This document shows, in pieces, positions 1 through 8,405 of a stretch of DNA of 41,039 nt. The notes under the pieces were generated by a model that saw only the letters and a list, made by a program, of their open reading frames with translations, had not been told where the DNA came from and ran no database searches. This DNA is from Gemmatimonadota bacterium (lineage in GTDB: Bacteria > Gemmatimonadota > Gemmatimonadetes > Longimicrobiales > Gaopeijiaceae). Where the stretch lies: positions 1 through 41,039 of the forward strand of contig JAJDVR010000120.1 of NCBI GenBank assembly GCA_022826025.1, written 5' to 3'. Each line of letters begins with the position of its first letter. Within the stretch, counting starts at the first letter, position 1. Made by a program: the position numbers and the translations under genes.

Positions 1-474
1 CGCGACGATCCCCGCCCCGCTCCCGCCACCCCCCTCCGCCCCGGCGACCCGGTGCGTCTCGCGAACGGGGGCGCGACCGCCAGGGTGGTGGAGATCCGCC
101 CCGGTCGCGCGCTGGTGGAAGCCAGGGGCGGGCTCAGGCTGGAGGTGCCTCTCGACGGACTCGTGCCCGCCACGGGCGCGGCCGGCGAGGAGAGACGGCC
201 GGCGGGCCGCTCGTTCTTTCCCTCCGACCCGCCCCCTCTCGACTCCGACCTGCGCGGATTGCGGGTAGAAGAGGCGGCTGCCCGCCTGCAGAACATCCTC
301 GACCGGGCGGTTGTGGCGGACGTGCCCGAGTTGCGTCTCATCCACGGGAAGGGCACCGGCGCCCTGCGCGCCATGGTCGCCGAGCGGCTGGAGGAAGACC
401 CCCGGGTGCGGGAGTACCGTTCCGGCGGTGTGGGGGAGGGGGGCACGGGCGTAACCGTGGTGACGCTCGCGTGA
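1..474 (+). CDS. mutS2: Endonuclease MutS2, C-terminal part (5' end outside window)
   Basis: The reading frame is open from the first base and ends at TGA 472-474, so only the last 157 residues are seen. An SH3/KOW-like segment comes first (LRPGDPVRLANGG, then a VVEIRPGRALVEA strand). The last 75 or so residues form a Smr domain with the DLRGLRVEEA entry and the hallmark HGKGTGALR motif. In MutS2 proteins the Smr domain is a nuclease or nucleic-acid binding domain appended to a MutS-like ATPase; the family acts in limiting recombination and in rescuing collided ribosomes. The ATPase itself is upstream of this window, so the assignment rests on the KOW plus Smr arrangement. A stand-alone Smr protein is less likely because the KOW-like segment is present. 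The TGA overlaps the GTG of dnaG by four bases (GTGA), so the two are probably translationally coupled. Confidence 0.85.
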   Translation, partial: RDDPRPAPATPLRPGDPVRLANGGATARVVEIRPGRALVEARGGLRLEVPLDGLVPATGAAGEERRPAGRSFFPSDPPPLDSDLRGLRVEEAAARLQNILDRAVVADVPELRLIHGKGTGALRAMVAERLEEDPRVREYRSGGVGEGGTGVTVVTLA

Positions 475-2288
475 TCCCGGACGACCAGGTCGAGGAGGTG
501 CGGGCCCGCTCCGATATCGTCGCGGTGATCGGGGAACACATCCCGCTCAAGAGAGCCGGCAAGGACTACCGCGCGCTCTGTCCCTTCCACGAGGAGAAGA
601 CGCCCAGCTTCTACGTGGTGCCCTCGAAGGGCTTCTACAAGTGCTTCGGCTGCGGGGAGTCGGGCGACGTGTTCTCGTTCCTCATGAAGCGGATGGGGCT
701 CGACTTCACCGAGGCGGTCAAGTATGCGGGCCGCAAGGCGGGGGTCGTGGTGCGCGAAGTGAAGGCGCGCCCGGAGTACCAGGATCCCAACCGGCCCCTG
801 TACGAGGCCAACGCCTTCGCGCGCGAATACTACCGGGAGCAGCTCGCCGATGCGGAGATCGGCCGGCTCGCCCGGGACTATCTGAGGGAGCGGGGCATCG
901 ACGCGGATACCGCCGAAGGGTTCGGCATCGGCTTCGCTCCGGACGAATGGCGCGGCCTGCGCACCGCCGCCGCTCGCCACGGCATCGACGACGCCATCCT
1001 TCTGGACGCGGGCCTGGTGACCACCAGCGAGCGCTCCGAGGAGCCCTACGATCGATTCCGGAGCCGCATCATCTTCCCGATCGAGGGCTTGACCAGCAAG
1101 GTCATCGCTTTCGGGGGCAGGCTGTTCGGTCCGGGGAAGGGAGCCAAGTACCTGAATTCTCCGGAGACCCCGGTCTATCACAAGGGCGAGGAACTGTACG
1201 GGCTCAATCGGGCGCGGCACGAGATCCGGAAGGCGGGGGCCGCGCTGCTGGTGGAGGGCTACACCGACGTCGTCTCCCTGGTGGCGCACGAGGTTCCCAA
1301 CGTCGTCGCCTCCCTGGGAACCGCTCTGACCTCGGTGCAGGCCCGTCTGCTGGCGCGGTTCGCGCCGAAGGCGTTTCTCCTCTACGACAGCGACATGGCA
1401 GGCTTGCGAGCCACCTTCCGCGCCGCTGACGTCCTGCTGGGCGCGGGGATCCACCCCTCCGTCGTGACCCTGCCCAGGGGGGAGGATCCGGATTCGGTGG
1501 CGCGCCGAGAGGGGCGGGAGGCCCTGATGGGATATGTGGAGGATGCGGTCGACGTGCTCGACCGGAAGCTGCAGATCCTGACCGGGCGCGACCGCCTGTC
1601 CTCGATCGACGGCATCCGCGATGCCGTGGACCGCCTTCTCCCAACCCTGCGCGCGACAACCGATCCGGCGTTGCGCGACATCTATATCTCAAGGGTGGCG
1701 GCGGAAACCGGAGTGCGGCGCGAGACGCTTGAGGAGGAGATTGCGCGGACGCCCGCCATGCCGGGCGGCGGGAGCGTCCCCGCCCCGCAGCCCAGGGTTC
1801 GGCGCGTACGGAAACCGCTCATGGGCGCCGAGCGCCAGCTCCTGCAGGTGCTTGTCAACGACCGCCGGCTCATCGACCGGGCGAGCGAGGCGGTGGGCGC
1901 GGAGGACTTTGTCCACCCGGCCAACCGCGCCATATTCCGGGCGCTGACCGAGAACCCGGAACTGGACCGGGCCCCGGAGGAAATGGAGGCGATTGCCGCC
2001 GGTCGCCTTGCGGCCCTCCTCGCCAGCAGCGAAGAAGTCGGTCATGCGGCTCGCGTGCTGGACGACTCGGCGCGCAGGATGCGTGGCGCACCGCTGGCCG
2101 AGCGGGCGCGTGAGCTGAGAGAGGCGATCGCCAGGGAGCTGGACCAGGAGCGGAAGCGGCAACTGATCTCCGAACTGGAGGAGCTGCAGAGGAAGAAGCG
2201 CGAAATCGATCCATCCCACTGGACCTCGGCGGTTCGGCATCGCCCGGGTCCCGGCGACGGAACCGCATCTACTCAGGAGAGACCATAG
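471..2288 (+). CDS. dnaG: DNA primase DnaG
   Basis: DnaG makes the RNA primers for replication, acting with the replicative helicase. The protein has 605 residues, normal for the family. The N-terminal CHC2 zinc finger is complete (Cys37, His40, Cys58, Cys61, within CPFHEEKTPSF and FYKCFGCGESGDVF). The catalytic core carries the TOPRIM domain with EGYTD at 262-266 and the downstream acidic LLYDSDMAG motif. The last 150 or so residues are helical and charged, as expected for the helicase-interaction domain. The GTG start at 471 is chosen because MIPDDQVEEVRARSDIV matches the usual N-terminus and because it overlaps the mutS2 stop. In many bacteria dnaG precedes rpoD; here it is followed by a zinc-ribbon protein instead. 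Confidence 0.98.
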   Translation: MIPDDQVEEVRARSDIVAVIGEHIPLKRAGKDYRALCPFHEEKTPSFYVVPSKGFYKCFGCGESGDVFSFLMKRMGLDFTEAVKYAGRKAGVVVREVKARPEYQDPNRPLYEANAFAREYYREQLADAEIGRLARDYLRERGIDADTAEGFGIGFAPDEWRGLRTAAARHGIDDAILLDAGLVTTSERSEEPYDRFRSRIIFPIEGLTSKVIAFGGRLFGPGKGAKYLNSPETPVYHKGEELYGLNRARHEIRKAGAALLVEGYTDVVSLVAHEVPNVVASLGTALTSVQARLLARFAPKAFLLYDSDMAGLRATFRAADVLLGAGIHPSVVTLPRGEDPDSVARREGREALMGYVEDAVDVLDRKLQILTGRDRLSSIDGIRDAVDRLLPTLRATTDPALRDIYISRVAAETGVRRETLEEEIARTPAMPGGGSVPAPQPRVRRVRKPLMGAERQLLQVLVNDRRLIDRASEAVGAEDFVHPANRAIFRALTENPELDRAPEEMEAIAAGRLAALLASSEEVGHAARVLDDSARRMRGAPLAERARELREAIARELDQERKRQLISELEELQRKKREIDPSHWTSAVRHRPGPGDGTASTQERP

Positions 2289-2290
2289 CC

Positions 2291-3001
2291 GTGCCGACCT
2301 ACGCATCGCTGCAGGAGCTACAGAAGATCGACGCCGAAATCGACCGCGCTACCTCCCGTATCGAGGGATTCGCCCCGTTGTTGGAAGAACTGGAGTCGCG
2401 GGCGCGCGAACTGCAGGCCAGGATCGAACGCGCCCGCACCCGGCTGAGGGAGCTGAACGTCGCGGAGCGCCGACTCGAGCGGACGGCCGAGGAGAAACGG
2501 AATCGGCTGAGGATGCTGCGGGATCGGCTCCTGCAGGTACACAACCTCCGCCAAGAGGCGGCCGTGCGGGCGGAAATGGACCTTCTGAACCGCTCCGTGG
2601 ATGGAGACGAACAGGAGGCTCTGACCTACCTGGACCAGATCCGCAAGCGGGAGGAGGAGGCCGAGCAACTGGAGCGGGAACTGGCACACGAGAAGGAAAA
2701 GGCCGGTCCCCGAAGGCGGGAGATCGAACTCGAACGGGAAGACGCGGAGCGTTCGCTTGCTTCGCTGCAGCTCCGCAGGGAAGCCTGCGCCGCCGGACTC
2801 GATCGCCGGGAGCGGGAGGTCTACGAGGGTCTGCGCTCCAGCCGCAAGGGAGCCATCGTGGCGTCCATAACGGCCGACGGGGCGTGTGGACGGTGTTTTT
2901 CCATGGTCCCGCTGCAGGTACAGGCGGAAGTCAGAGGCGGCAGCACTCTGCGCCGATGCGAGGTGTGCGGAATCATCTTCGCTCCCCCCGACGGCGAGTA
3001 G
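2291..3001 (+). CDS. Coiled-coil C4-type zinc ribbon protein
   Basis: This 236-residue protein matches the architecture of the bacterial C4-type zinc-ribbon family (Pfam zf-RING_7; CT398-like). Residues from about 5 to 170 are almost all helix-forming and charged, a long antiparallel coiled-coil hairpin. The C-terminus holds two CxxC knuckles (Cys199/Cys202 and Cys223/Cys226) that should bind one zinc. The family has no well-established enzymatic role; proposed roles as a nucleic-acid or sigma-factor/secretion adaptor come from individual homologues, so I leave the function open. It starts at GTG 2291, two bases after the dnaG stop, and is very probably in the same transcript. The dnaG neighbourhood suggests a housekeeping role in replication or transcription, but that is inference. 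Confidence 0.85.
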   Translation: MPTYASLQELQKIDAEIDRATSRIEGFAPLLEELESRARELQARIERARTRLRELNVAERRLERTAEEKRNRLRMLRDRLLQVHNLRQEAAVRAEMDLLNRSVDGDEQEALTYLDQIRKREEEAEQLERELAHEKEKAGPRRREIELEREDAERSLASLQLRREACAAGLDRREREVYEGLRSSRKGAIVASITADGACGRCFSMVPLQVQAEVRGGSTLRRCEVCGIIFAPPDGE

Positions 3002-3084
3002 CAGCTCGTGGGCGAACTGCTGCCGGCCCGGCACATCGGTGCTCCCGGTGGGCGCGCGGCTTCATCCACGGGTGGCCCTCCGGG

Positions 3085-4863
3085 GTGAACGCGCCGGTGC
3101 CGGGGATGCTCCCGCCGGCTCCCGCGCCCCGCTGGAGCGTCGCCCCCGCGCCCCCCGCGCGCCATGTCGCGGAACTGCGCAGGCAACTCCACCTTCCCCG
3201 GGCGATGTGCGTGGTGCTCGCAGCGCGTGGATTCGGACAGCCCGCCGCGGCCCGCTCCTACCTGCGCCCGTCGCTGGAGGGCCTGCCCGATCCGGCGTCG
3301 CTCGCCGATGCCGTGCCCGCGTGCGAGCGCATCCTGAGGGCGGTTCAGCGGGGCGAGACCATCCTGGTGCACGGCGACTACGACGTCGACGGCATCGCGG
3401 CCGCGGCGCTGCTGACGCGCTGCCTGCGCGCGCTCGGGGCGCGGGTAGTCCCTTTCGTGCCCCATCGCCTTCGCGATGGGTACGACTTCGGCGTCGCGGG
3501 GCTCGCAGCCGCGCACGCCGCCGGAGCGACCCTCCTGGTGACCGCCGATTCGGGTACGCGCGCCCACGGCGCGGTGGAACAGGCGCGGCGGGCCTCTCTG
3601 GACGTCATCATCACCGATCACCACACCCCCGACCGGACCCTCCCGCGCTCATTCGCGCTGGTGAACCCGCGCAGGGAGGACTGCAGCTACCCCAACCAGG
3701 ACCTTTCAGGGACCGGCGTGGCGTTCGAACTCGCGCGCCTGCTGGGTCGCATGACCGGCTCCGAGGCCATCGGGCCGGTGCCGCATGTGGAGCTGGTCGC
3801 GCTCGCCACGATCGCCGATCTGGTGCCCCTCTCGCACCACAACCGCGTCCTGGTGCGTCACGGCCTGACCGCTCTGCACGATACCGACAACGCCGGGCTG
3901 CGCGCGCTCATGCGGGTGGCGCGCGTGCGCGGCCCGGTCACCTCCGGCCACATCGGCTTCACCCTGGCGCCCCGGATCAACGCGGCGGGACGGGTGGGGG
4001 AATCGCGGCGGGCACTCGACCTCCTGCTCACGGACGACCAGGGAGAGGCGGCACGTCTCGCGGGCGCGCTGGAGTCGTACAACGCCGAGCGCAAGCAGAC
4101 GGAGGCGCGCGTCCTCCAGGAGGCACTGGCGCGACTGGCTCCATCCTACGATCCGGAGCGCGACTACGGCCTCGTGCTGGCGTCGCGCGACTGGCACCCG
4201 GGCGTGATCGGCATTGTGGCGTCGCGGCTGGTGGATCGGCTCCACCGGCCGACCATCCTCGTCTCGGTGGACGGCGACTCGGCGCGCGGAAGCGCCCGCT
4301 CCATTCCCGGCTTCGACCTCCTGGCCGCCATCACGAGGGGCCGGCGCCATCTCGACCGCTTCGGCGGACACCGGCAGGCAGCGGGGATGAGCCTCGCGCC
4401 CGAGCGCATCGATGCCTTCCGGGCGTCGTTCAACGAGGCCGCCGAGCGGGAGCTCGCCGATCGCGATTTGCGCCCGCACCTGGTCGCCGACGCGGAGATC
4501 CGCCTCGGGGAGGTAACGGAGCCGCTGGTGCGCTACCTGCGGCACATGGGCCCGCACGGCATCGGCAATCCGCGTCCCCTGTTCCTGGCGCGCGGGGTCA
4601 GGCTGGACGGGCCCGTGAAGACGTTGAAGGGCACCCACCTGAGGATGCGCCTGCGCGATCGCACGGGGCGGCTGGATGCGATCGGTTTCGGGATGGCCGG
4701 CCGGGTCGAGCCGGGGGCGCTGGTTCCGGGACCGGTTGACGCGGTGTTTCGTCTCGAGCTCGACAACTACCGCGGGGTCCCGCTCATCCAGGCGAAACTC
4801 GCGGGCATCGGCCCGTCTCCTTCCGCCGCTCGGGCGCGATCGCCGGTCGAGTCACCGACGTGA
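3085..4863 (+). CDS. recJ: Single-stranded-DNA-specific exonuclease RecJ
   Basis: RecJ degrades single-stranded DNA 5' to 3' in recombination and mismatch repair. Counting from GTG 3085, the DHH phosphoesterase motifs are complete: HGDYDVDG at 96-103, the ADSG motif, and DHH at 178-180. The DHHA1 substrate-binding signature RFGGHRQAAG lies around residue 427, and the C-terminal third should be the OB-like domain. The 592-residue length is usual for RecJ. The start is uncertain: the frame stays open back to 2884, inside the previous gene, but that arginine-rich stretch is not RecJ-like. GTG 3085 or ATG 3106 (preceded by GGGG) both fit; I chose the earlier. The stop overlaps the rsmD GTG by four bases. 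Confidence 0.93.
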   Translation: MNAPVPGMLPPAPAPRWSVAPAPPARHVAELRRQLHLPRAMCVVLAARGFGQPAAARSYLRPSLEGLPDPASLADAVPACERILRAVQRGETILVHGDYDVDGIAAAALLTRCLRALGARVVPFVPHRLRDGYDFGVAGLAAAHAAGATLLVTADSGTRAHGAVEQARRASLDVIITDHHTPDRTLPRSFALVNPRREDCSYPNQDLSGTGVAFELARLLGRMTGSEAIGPVPHVELVALATIADLVPLSHHNRVLVRHGLTALHDTDNAGLRALMRVARVRGPVTSGHIGFTLAPRINAAGRVGESRRALDLLLTDDQGEAARLAGALESYNAERKQTEARVLQEALARLAPSYDPERDYGLVLASRDWHPGVIGIVASRLVDRLHRPTILVSVDGDSARGSARSIPGFDLLAAITRGRRHLDRFGGHRQAAGMSLAPERIDAFRASFNEAAERELADRDLRPHLVADAEIRLGEVTEPLVRYLRHMGPHGIGNPRPLFLARGVRLDGPVKTLKGTHLRMRLRDRTGRLDAIGFGMAGRVEPGALVPGPVDAVFRLELDNYRGVPLIQAKLAGIGPSPSAARARSPVESPT

Positions 4864-5393
4864 GAATCATCGCCGGACGCTGGCGCGGGCACCGGCTGAA
4901 ACCGCTGCGCGGCCGGGGCGTGCGCCCGACCTCCGACCGGGTGCGCGAGGCGTGGATGGCGGCGCTCGGTGCCGGCGTGGAAGGGGCTGTGGTAGTAGAT
5001 CTGTTCGCGGGCTCGGGCGCGCTCGGGCTCGAGGCGCTGAGCCGGGGCGCCAGCCACGTCACCTTCGTGGATCTCTCGCGGGGCGCGCTCCGGGTTCTTC
5101 GGGACAACATCGAGCTCCTGGGGGCGGGAGCCGTCACGCGCGTGGTGCGCGCCGACGCCCTCGCGTACACGAAGCGCATGCAGCGGGAGGAGATCGATCT
5201 GGCGCTCGCCGACCCCCCCTACGGACGCGGTCTGGCGGGGCGCCTCCTCGACCTCTACGACGAGCGTCCGTTTGCGGGCGTCCTCTGGGTGGAGCATCGT
5301 TCCCGGGAAGAGCTGCCGGGTTGTCCCGGGCTTCGGCTGCGCCAACGAGTGTACGGAGACACCACGCTGACCATTGCGGAGGCGGACGCATGA
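4860..5393 (+). CDS. rsmD: 16S rRNA (guanine(966)-N2)-methyltransferase RsmD
   Basis: RsmD methylates N2 of G966 in the small-subunit rRNA using S-adenosylmethionine. The protein has 177 residues. The start MRIIAGRWRGHRL and the RPTSDRVREAW segment are characteristic of the family. The SAM-binding motif I reads VVDLFAGSGALGLEALSRG, and the N6/N2-methyltransferase catalytic motif DPPY is at residues 118-121. It starts at GTG 4860 inside the recJ stop (GTGA) and its TGA overlaps the ATG of coaD. The rsmD-coaD pairing is a very common gene order in bacteria and supports both calls. Confidence 0.96.
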   Translation: MRIIAGRWRGHRLKPLRGRGVRPTSDRVREAWMAALGAGVEGAVVVDLFAGSGALGLEALSRGASHVTFVDLSRGALRVLRDNIELLGAGAVTRVVRADALAYTKRMQREEIDLALADPPYGRGLAGRLLDLYDERPFAGVLWVEHRSREELPGCPGLRLRQRVYGDTTLTIAEADA

Positions 5394-5908
5394 GCGGTGC
5401 CAGGAACCTGGTCGCCATCTATCCGGGGTCGTTCGATCCCGTTACGCTCGGTCACGAGGACATCGTCCGGCGCACGCTGTGCGTCGCCGACCGGGTCATC
5501 GTCGCGGTGGCGCACAGCTCGACCCAGTCGAAGCGTCAGTTGTTCAGCGTTGAAGAACGAGTGCGCCTTCTGCGGGAAGTATTTCGGGAGGAGGCGCGTG
5601 TGGAGTGCACTGCTTTCGAGGGCCTGCTGGTGGACTTTGCCCGCGCCTGCGAGGCACGCTTCATGATTCGCGGCCTTCGGGCCGTGTCGGACTTCGAGTA
5701 CGAATTCCAGATGGCCCAGATGAATCGGCAACTGTGGCCGGGGGCCGAGACCCTCTTCCTCATGCCGGACGTGTCGTACGCGTTCCTTTCCTCCTCCCTG
5801 GTTCGCGAAGTCGCCGTCCTGGGGGGGGATATCTCCAGGTTCGTCTCGCCCCTCGTGGCCCGCGGGATCCGCCGGAAACTCGAGAACCAGCGGAGGGCGC
5901 AGCAGTGA
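5390..5908 (+). CDS. coaD: Pantetheine-phosphate adenylyltransferase CoaD
   Basis: CoaD joins 4'-phosphopantetheine and ATP to dephospho-CoA, the penultimate step of coenzyme A synthesis. The 172-residue product shows the nucleotidyltransferase signature YPGSFDPVTLGHEDI, with the HxGH-type His22. It also has the GLRAVSDFEYEFQM stretch and the C-terminal SSSLVRE...GGDISRFVSP segment that binds ATP. The frame is open far upstream, but ATG 5390 gives the canonical N-terminus and overlaps the rsmD stop (ATGA). It is the last gene of the dnaG-recJ-rsmD-coaD run; 133 bases follow before the next gene. Confidence 0.97.
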   Translation: MSGARNLVAIYPGSFDPVTLGHEDIVRRTLCVADRVIVAVAHSSTQSKRQLFSVEERVRLLREVFREEARVECTAFEGLLVDFARACEARFMIRGLRAVSDFEYEFQMAQMNRQLWPGAETLFLMPDVSYAFLSSSLVREVAVLGGDISRFVSPLVARGIRRKLENQRRAQQ

Positions 5909-5935
5909 CGGCGCCAGCCCGCCGCGCGGAGCGCC

Positions 5936-5965
5936 TTGCCTGCCCCCGCGGCCTTCATGTAAACT
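5936..5965 (+). promoter_or_regulatory. Possible sigma-70-type promoter of the partner-switching module
   Basis: In the 133-base gap after coaD, TTGCCT (5936-5941) is separated by 18 bases from TAAACT (5960-5965), a fair match to -35 and -10 boxes in a GC-rich background. Transcription would begin about 70 bases before the STAS gene at 6042. The call rests on sequence similarity only. Confidence 0.35.
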
Positions 5966-6041
5966 GCCCCGCACTTCGCCCGACCTTCCACACCGTCGGC
6001 GGATCCAGCGCGGATTCCATCAGATAAACGCGGAGCCCGGC

Positions 6042-6374
6042 ATGCCCTTCATCGTAGAACAATCCGGTGCGATCACCATCATCAGCGTAACCGGCCACCT
6101 CATCGTTGCAAACCGCCAGGAGCTCAAGCACGTCGTACTCGAGCGGCTGCGGACGGGGGACCGGGAGTTCCTCGTCGACTTTGCCGAAACCGGCTACATC
6201 GACTCGTCCGGACTGGGGGTGCTGGTGTCCCTGTCCAAGAAGGTGCGGGAGCAGGGCGGGGAACTCCGGCTGGCCGCGCTCAACGAAGACCTGCGCACCC
6301 TCTTCCAGCTCACCAAGCTCGACACCCTTTTCACCATCGTGGATTCCCGCGAAGAGGGCCTCCGGGACAGCTGA
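6042..6374 (+). CDS. STAS-domain anti-sigma factor antagonist (RsbV/SpoIIAA-like)
   Basis: This 110-residue single-domain protein has the STAS fold: VEQSGAITIISVTGHL, a central helix, then FAETGYIDSSGLGVLVSL. The DSSGLG loop at 54-59 carries the serine that the partner kinase phosphorylates (Ser55 or Ser56; the family site is the serine next to Gly). Unphosphorylated antagonists bind the anti-sigma factor and free the sigma factor. The next two genes encode the matching kinase and phosphatase, giving the order antagonist, kinase, phosphatase seen in RsbV-RsbW type partner-switching systems. No sigma factor gene is in the window, so the output is unknown and might also be a non-sigma target. 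Confidence 0.9.
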   Translation: MPFIVEQSGAITIISVTGHLIVANRQELKHVVLERLRTGDREFLVDFAETGYIDSSGLGVLVSLSKKVREQGGELRLAALNEDLRTLFQLTKLDTLFTIVDSREEGLRDS

Positions 6375-6411
6375 GTTTCGTTCGAGGGGGCTCCATGCCC
6401 GGCGGTGGCCC

Positions 6412-6843
6412 ATGGATCCGGAGTTGATCTTCCACCTTCCGAGCGACGTCCTCCGCATCGAGGATGCCGTCGAGAAGGTGGTCGCGCGCTGCCACCGCAT
6501 CATCGAGCTCGAGCGCAGGGCCAGCCGCGTCCGCATGAACCTTCGCGTGGCGCTTGCCGAAGCGCTCTCCAACGCGATGCTGTATGGCAACGGCGCCGAT
6601 CGGTCGAAGCACGTGCGCGTTGAACTGACGATCACAGCCAAGGCCATCATCACCCGGGTAACGGATGAAGGTCCCGGCTTCGACTACGAGGATATCCCGG
6701 ATCCGACCACCCCGGAGAGCCTCCTGAAGCCCGACGGACGCGGGATCTTCCTGATGCGCAAACTGCTGGACGATGTCTCCTTCAACGAGCGGGGGAACTC
6801 CGTTACCCTGCTGCTGAGACGCGATCAGGTACGACGCGAATGA
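6412..6843 (+). CDS. RsbW-like anti-sigma factor / serine kinase (HATPase_c_2)
   Basis: This 143-residue GHKL-type ATPase domain protein has no histidine phosphoacceptor domain, as in RsbW/SpoIIAB. The N-box reads ALAEALSNAMLYGN, the G1 box VTDEGPGFDYEDIPDP, and the G2 region GRGIFLMRKLLDDV. The family both sequesters a sigma factor and phosphorylates its STAS antagonist. The frame is open upstream across the STAS gene, but ATG 6412 gives a natural N-terminus (MDPELIFHLPSD) 37 bases after that gene. Its TGA overlaps the start of the phosphatase gene (ATGA), which supports one co-regulated three-gene switch. Confidence 0.88.
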   Translation: MDPELIFHLPSDVLRIEDAVEKVVARCHRIIELERRASRVRMNLRVALAEALSNAMLYGNGADRSKHVRVELTITAKAIITRVTDEGPGFDYEDIPDPTTPESLLKPDGRGIFLMRKLLDDVSFNERGNSVTLLLRRDQVRRE

Positions 6844-8402
6844 GCGAGCCCGGTCCTCCGCGGCTGCCGCGGCCCGCCCGCGCAATGCTGGACGAGTTTG
6901 CCGGGAGCTTCCCGTGGCGGCTGGGCGTGCGCGATCCGGTCTCCGGTCGCCGCGTGTATCCGGAGGAGACCGGGACCGACCTGCCGGCCACGGAGCGGGA
7001 CACGGTCCTGACGCGCCGGCTGAGCACCCGCGATGGGCGTAGCCTGGAGCTGGTGATCCGTCCTGCGGATGCTGTCCTTGCGCCGGCCGCCGATCTCCTC
7101 TGCTCGCAGCTCGTTCGGGTCCTGGACGCGGAACAGGAAATCAGCTTCCTCAGCGGCGAGTTGTCCGCGCGCTACGAGGAAATCAACCTGCTCTACTCGA
7201 TCAGCGAGATCCTGGGCTCGATCCTGGAGCTGGGAGAAGCCGCACGCATCATCCTGAACGAGGTATGCGACGTTCTGGGCGCCCGCCGGGGCTCGCTGTG
7301 GGTCTACGATGCCGGGGACGGATTGCTGCACCAGGTCGCGGCCGAAGGGATTGCCGGACTGGAGGGGCCGCTCGATCCCGCCGGGGAAATGCTCACCGCG
7401 CGGGTGTTCCGGGAGCGGAAGGCGATCATCAGCACCGGCGGCGACAGCAGGCATCCCGCGACCGCCCCCAACCTGCGCTCGGAATCGGCCCTCCTGGTGC
7501 CCATCCAGTACGCGCCGCAGGCGGGGCAGGCGCGCACGGTCGGCGTCGTCAACCTGTTCGGGCGCAGGGGAAGCGGCACCTTCTCCGCCGGAGACCGAAA
7601 GCTGCTGACCGCCATCGCAAGCCAGATCGGCGCGGCGCTCGAGAATCATCGCCTCTTCCGCGAGAGCCGGGCGCGGGACCGGATGGCGCACGAGATGGAG
7701 CTGGCCCACAACCTTCAGATGCGGCTGCTTCAGCCGGTCGATCAGCTGGGGCTGAGCCAGGTCGCGGCGAGGGTGCAGCCGGCCGAGCAGGTGGGGGGTG
7801 ACTTCTACCACTTCATCAAGCTTTCCGGGGGCCGGCTCGGCGTCATGATCGGCGACGTGTCGAGTCACGGCTTCCCCGCGGCCCTCATCATGGCGCTGGC
7901 CCTTTCGGCCGCGTCCATCTTCGCGGGCGAAACGGAGAGTCCGGCCGAGGTGCTCCGCCACGTGGACGATGCGCTGCGCGACGAGCTCGAGACCACCGAG
8001 ATGTACCTCACCCTTTTCTGCGGCGTGCTCGATCCGGCGGCGGGCGAACTGGTGTACTCCAATGCGGGCCACCCTCACGCGTTCGTCTTCCGGTCGGGCG
8101 AGAACGAGCGGCGGCTGGCGGCTACGGACCCGCCGGTCGGGATCGCCGGGCCCGGCTCGTATTCCGAGGCCAGCGTACCCTGGGTCGCGGGGGAGGATCT
8201 GCTGTTTCTGTTTACCGACGGCCTGTCGGACTCGCTGGCCACCAGCGGTTCGCTCAGCGGAGAGGAGGCGGTGCTTGCGGAGGCGCGAGAGCAGGTCGGC
8301 CGGGGTCCCGGCGCCATCGTCGAGTCGCTCTTCCGACTCGCCGCCGAACCGACGCGCGCGATACCCGCCGACGACCGCACCGCCATCGCCCTGAGGCTCT
8401 GA
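6840..8402 (+). CDS. GAF-domain SpoIIE-type PP2C serine phosphatase (RsbU/RsbP-like)
   Basis: The 520-residue protein has three parts. Residues 1-110 resemble no family I can name. A GAF sensor domain spans about 115-270, and after a short helical linker (MAHEMELAHNLQMRLLQP) comes a SpoIIE/PP2C phosphatase domain from about 310 to the end. Metal-ligand motifs are present: GGDFYHF with Asp321, GDVSSHG with Asp339, and the later NAGHPHAFVF and FTDGLSDSLA segments. Such enzymes dephosphorylate the STAS antagonist in response to a signal sensed by the N-terminal domains, here probably a small molecule or redox state bound by GAF. It overlaps the kinase gene by four bases and is followed three bases later by rsmA. 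Confidence 0.92.
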   Translation: MSEPGPPRLPRPARAMLDEFAGSFPWRLGVRDPVSGRRVYPEETGTDLPATERDTVLTRRLSTRDGRSLELVIRPADAVLAPAADLLCSQLVRVLDAEQEISFLSGELSARYEEINLLYSISEILGSILELGEAARIILNEVCDVLGARRGSLWVYDAGDGLLHQVAAEGIAGLEGPLDPAGEMLTARVFRERKAIISTGGDSRHPATAPNLRSESALLVPIQYAPQAGQARTVGVVNLFGRRGSGTFSAGDRKLLTAIASQIGAALENHRLFRESRARDRMAHEMELAHNLQMRLLQPVDQLGLSQVAARVQPAEQVGGDFYHFIKLSGGRLGVMIGDVSSHGFPAALIMALALSAASIFAGETESPAEVLRHVDDALRDELETTEMYLTLFCGVLDPAAGELVYSNAGHPHAFVFRSGENERRLAATDPPVGIAGPGSYSEASVPWVAGEDLLFLFTDGLSDSLATSGSLSGEEAVLAEAREQVGRGPGAIVESLFRLAAEPTRAIPADDRTAIALRL

Positions 8403-8405
8403 GAC

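Noticed and set aside
2884-3084. N-terminal extension of recJ reaching into the zinc-ribbon gene
   Set aside because: The extension overlaps the zinc-binding end of the previous gene and shows no RecJ similarity, so a later start is preferred.
2886-4739. A 617-codon open frame on the plus strand within recJ in another frame
   Set aside because: RecJ motifs lie in the competing frame, and this translation is low-complexity Arg/Ala/Gly text.
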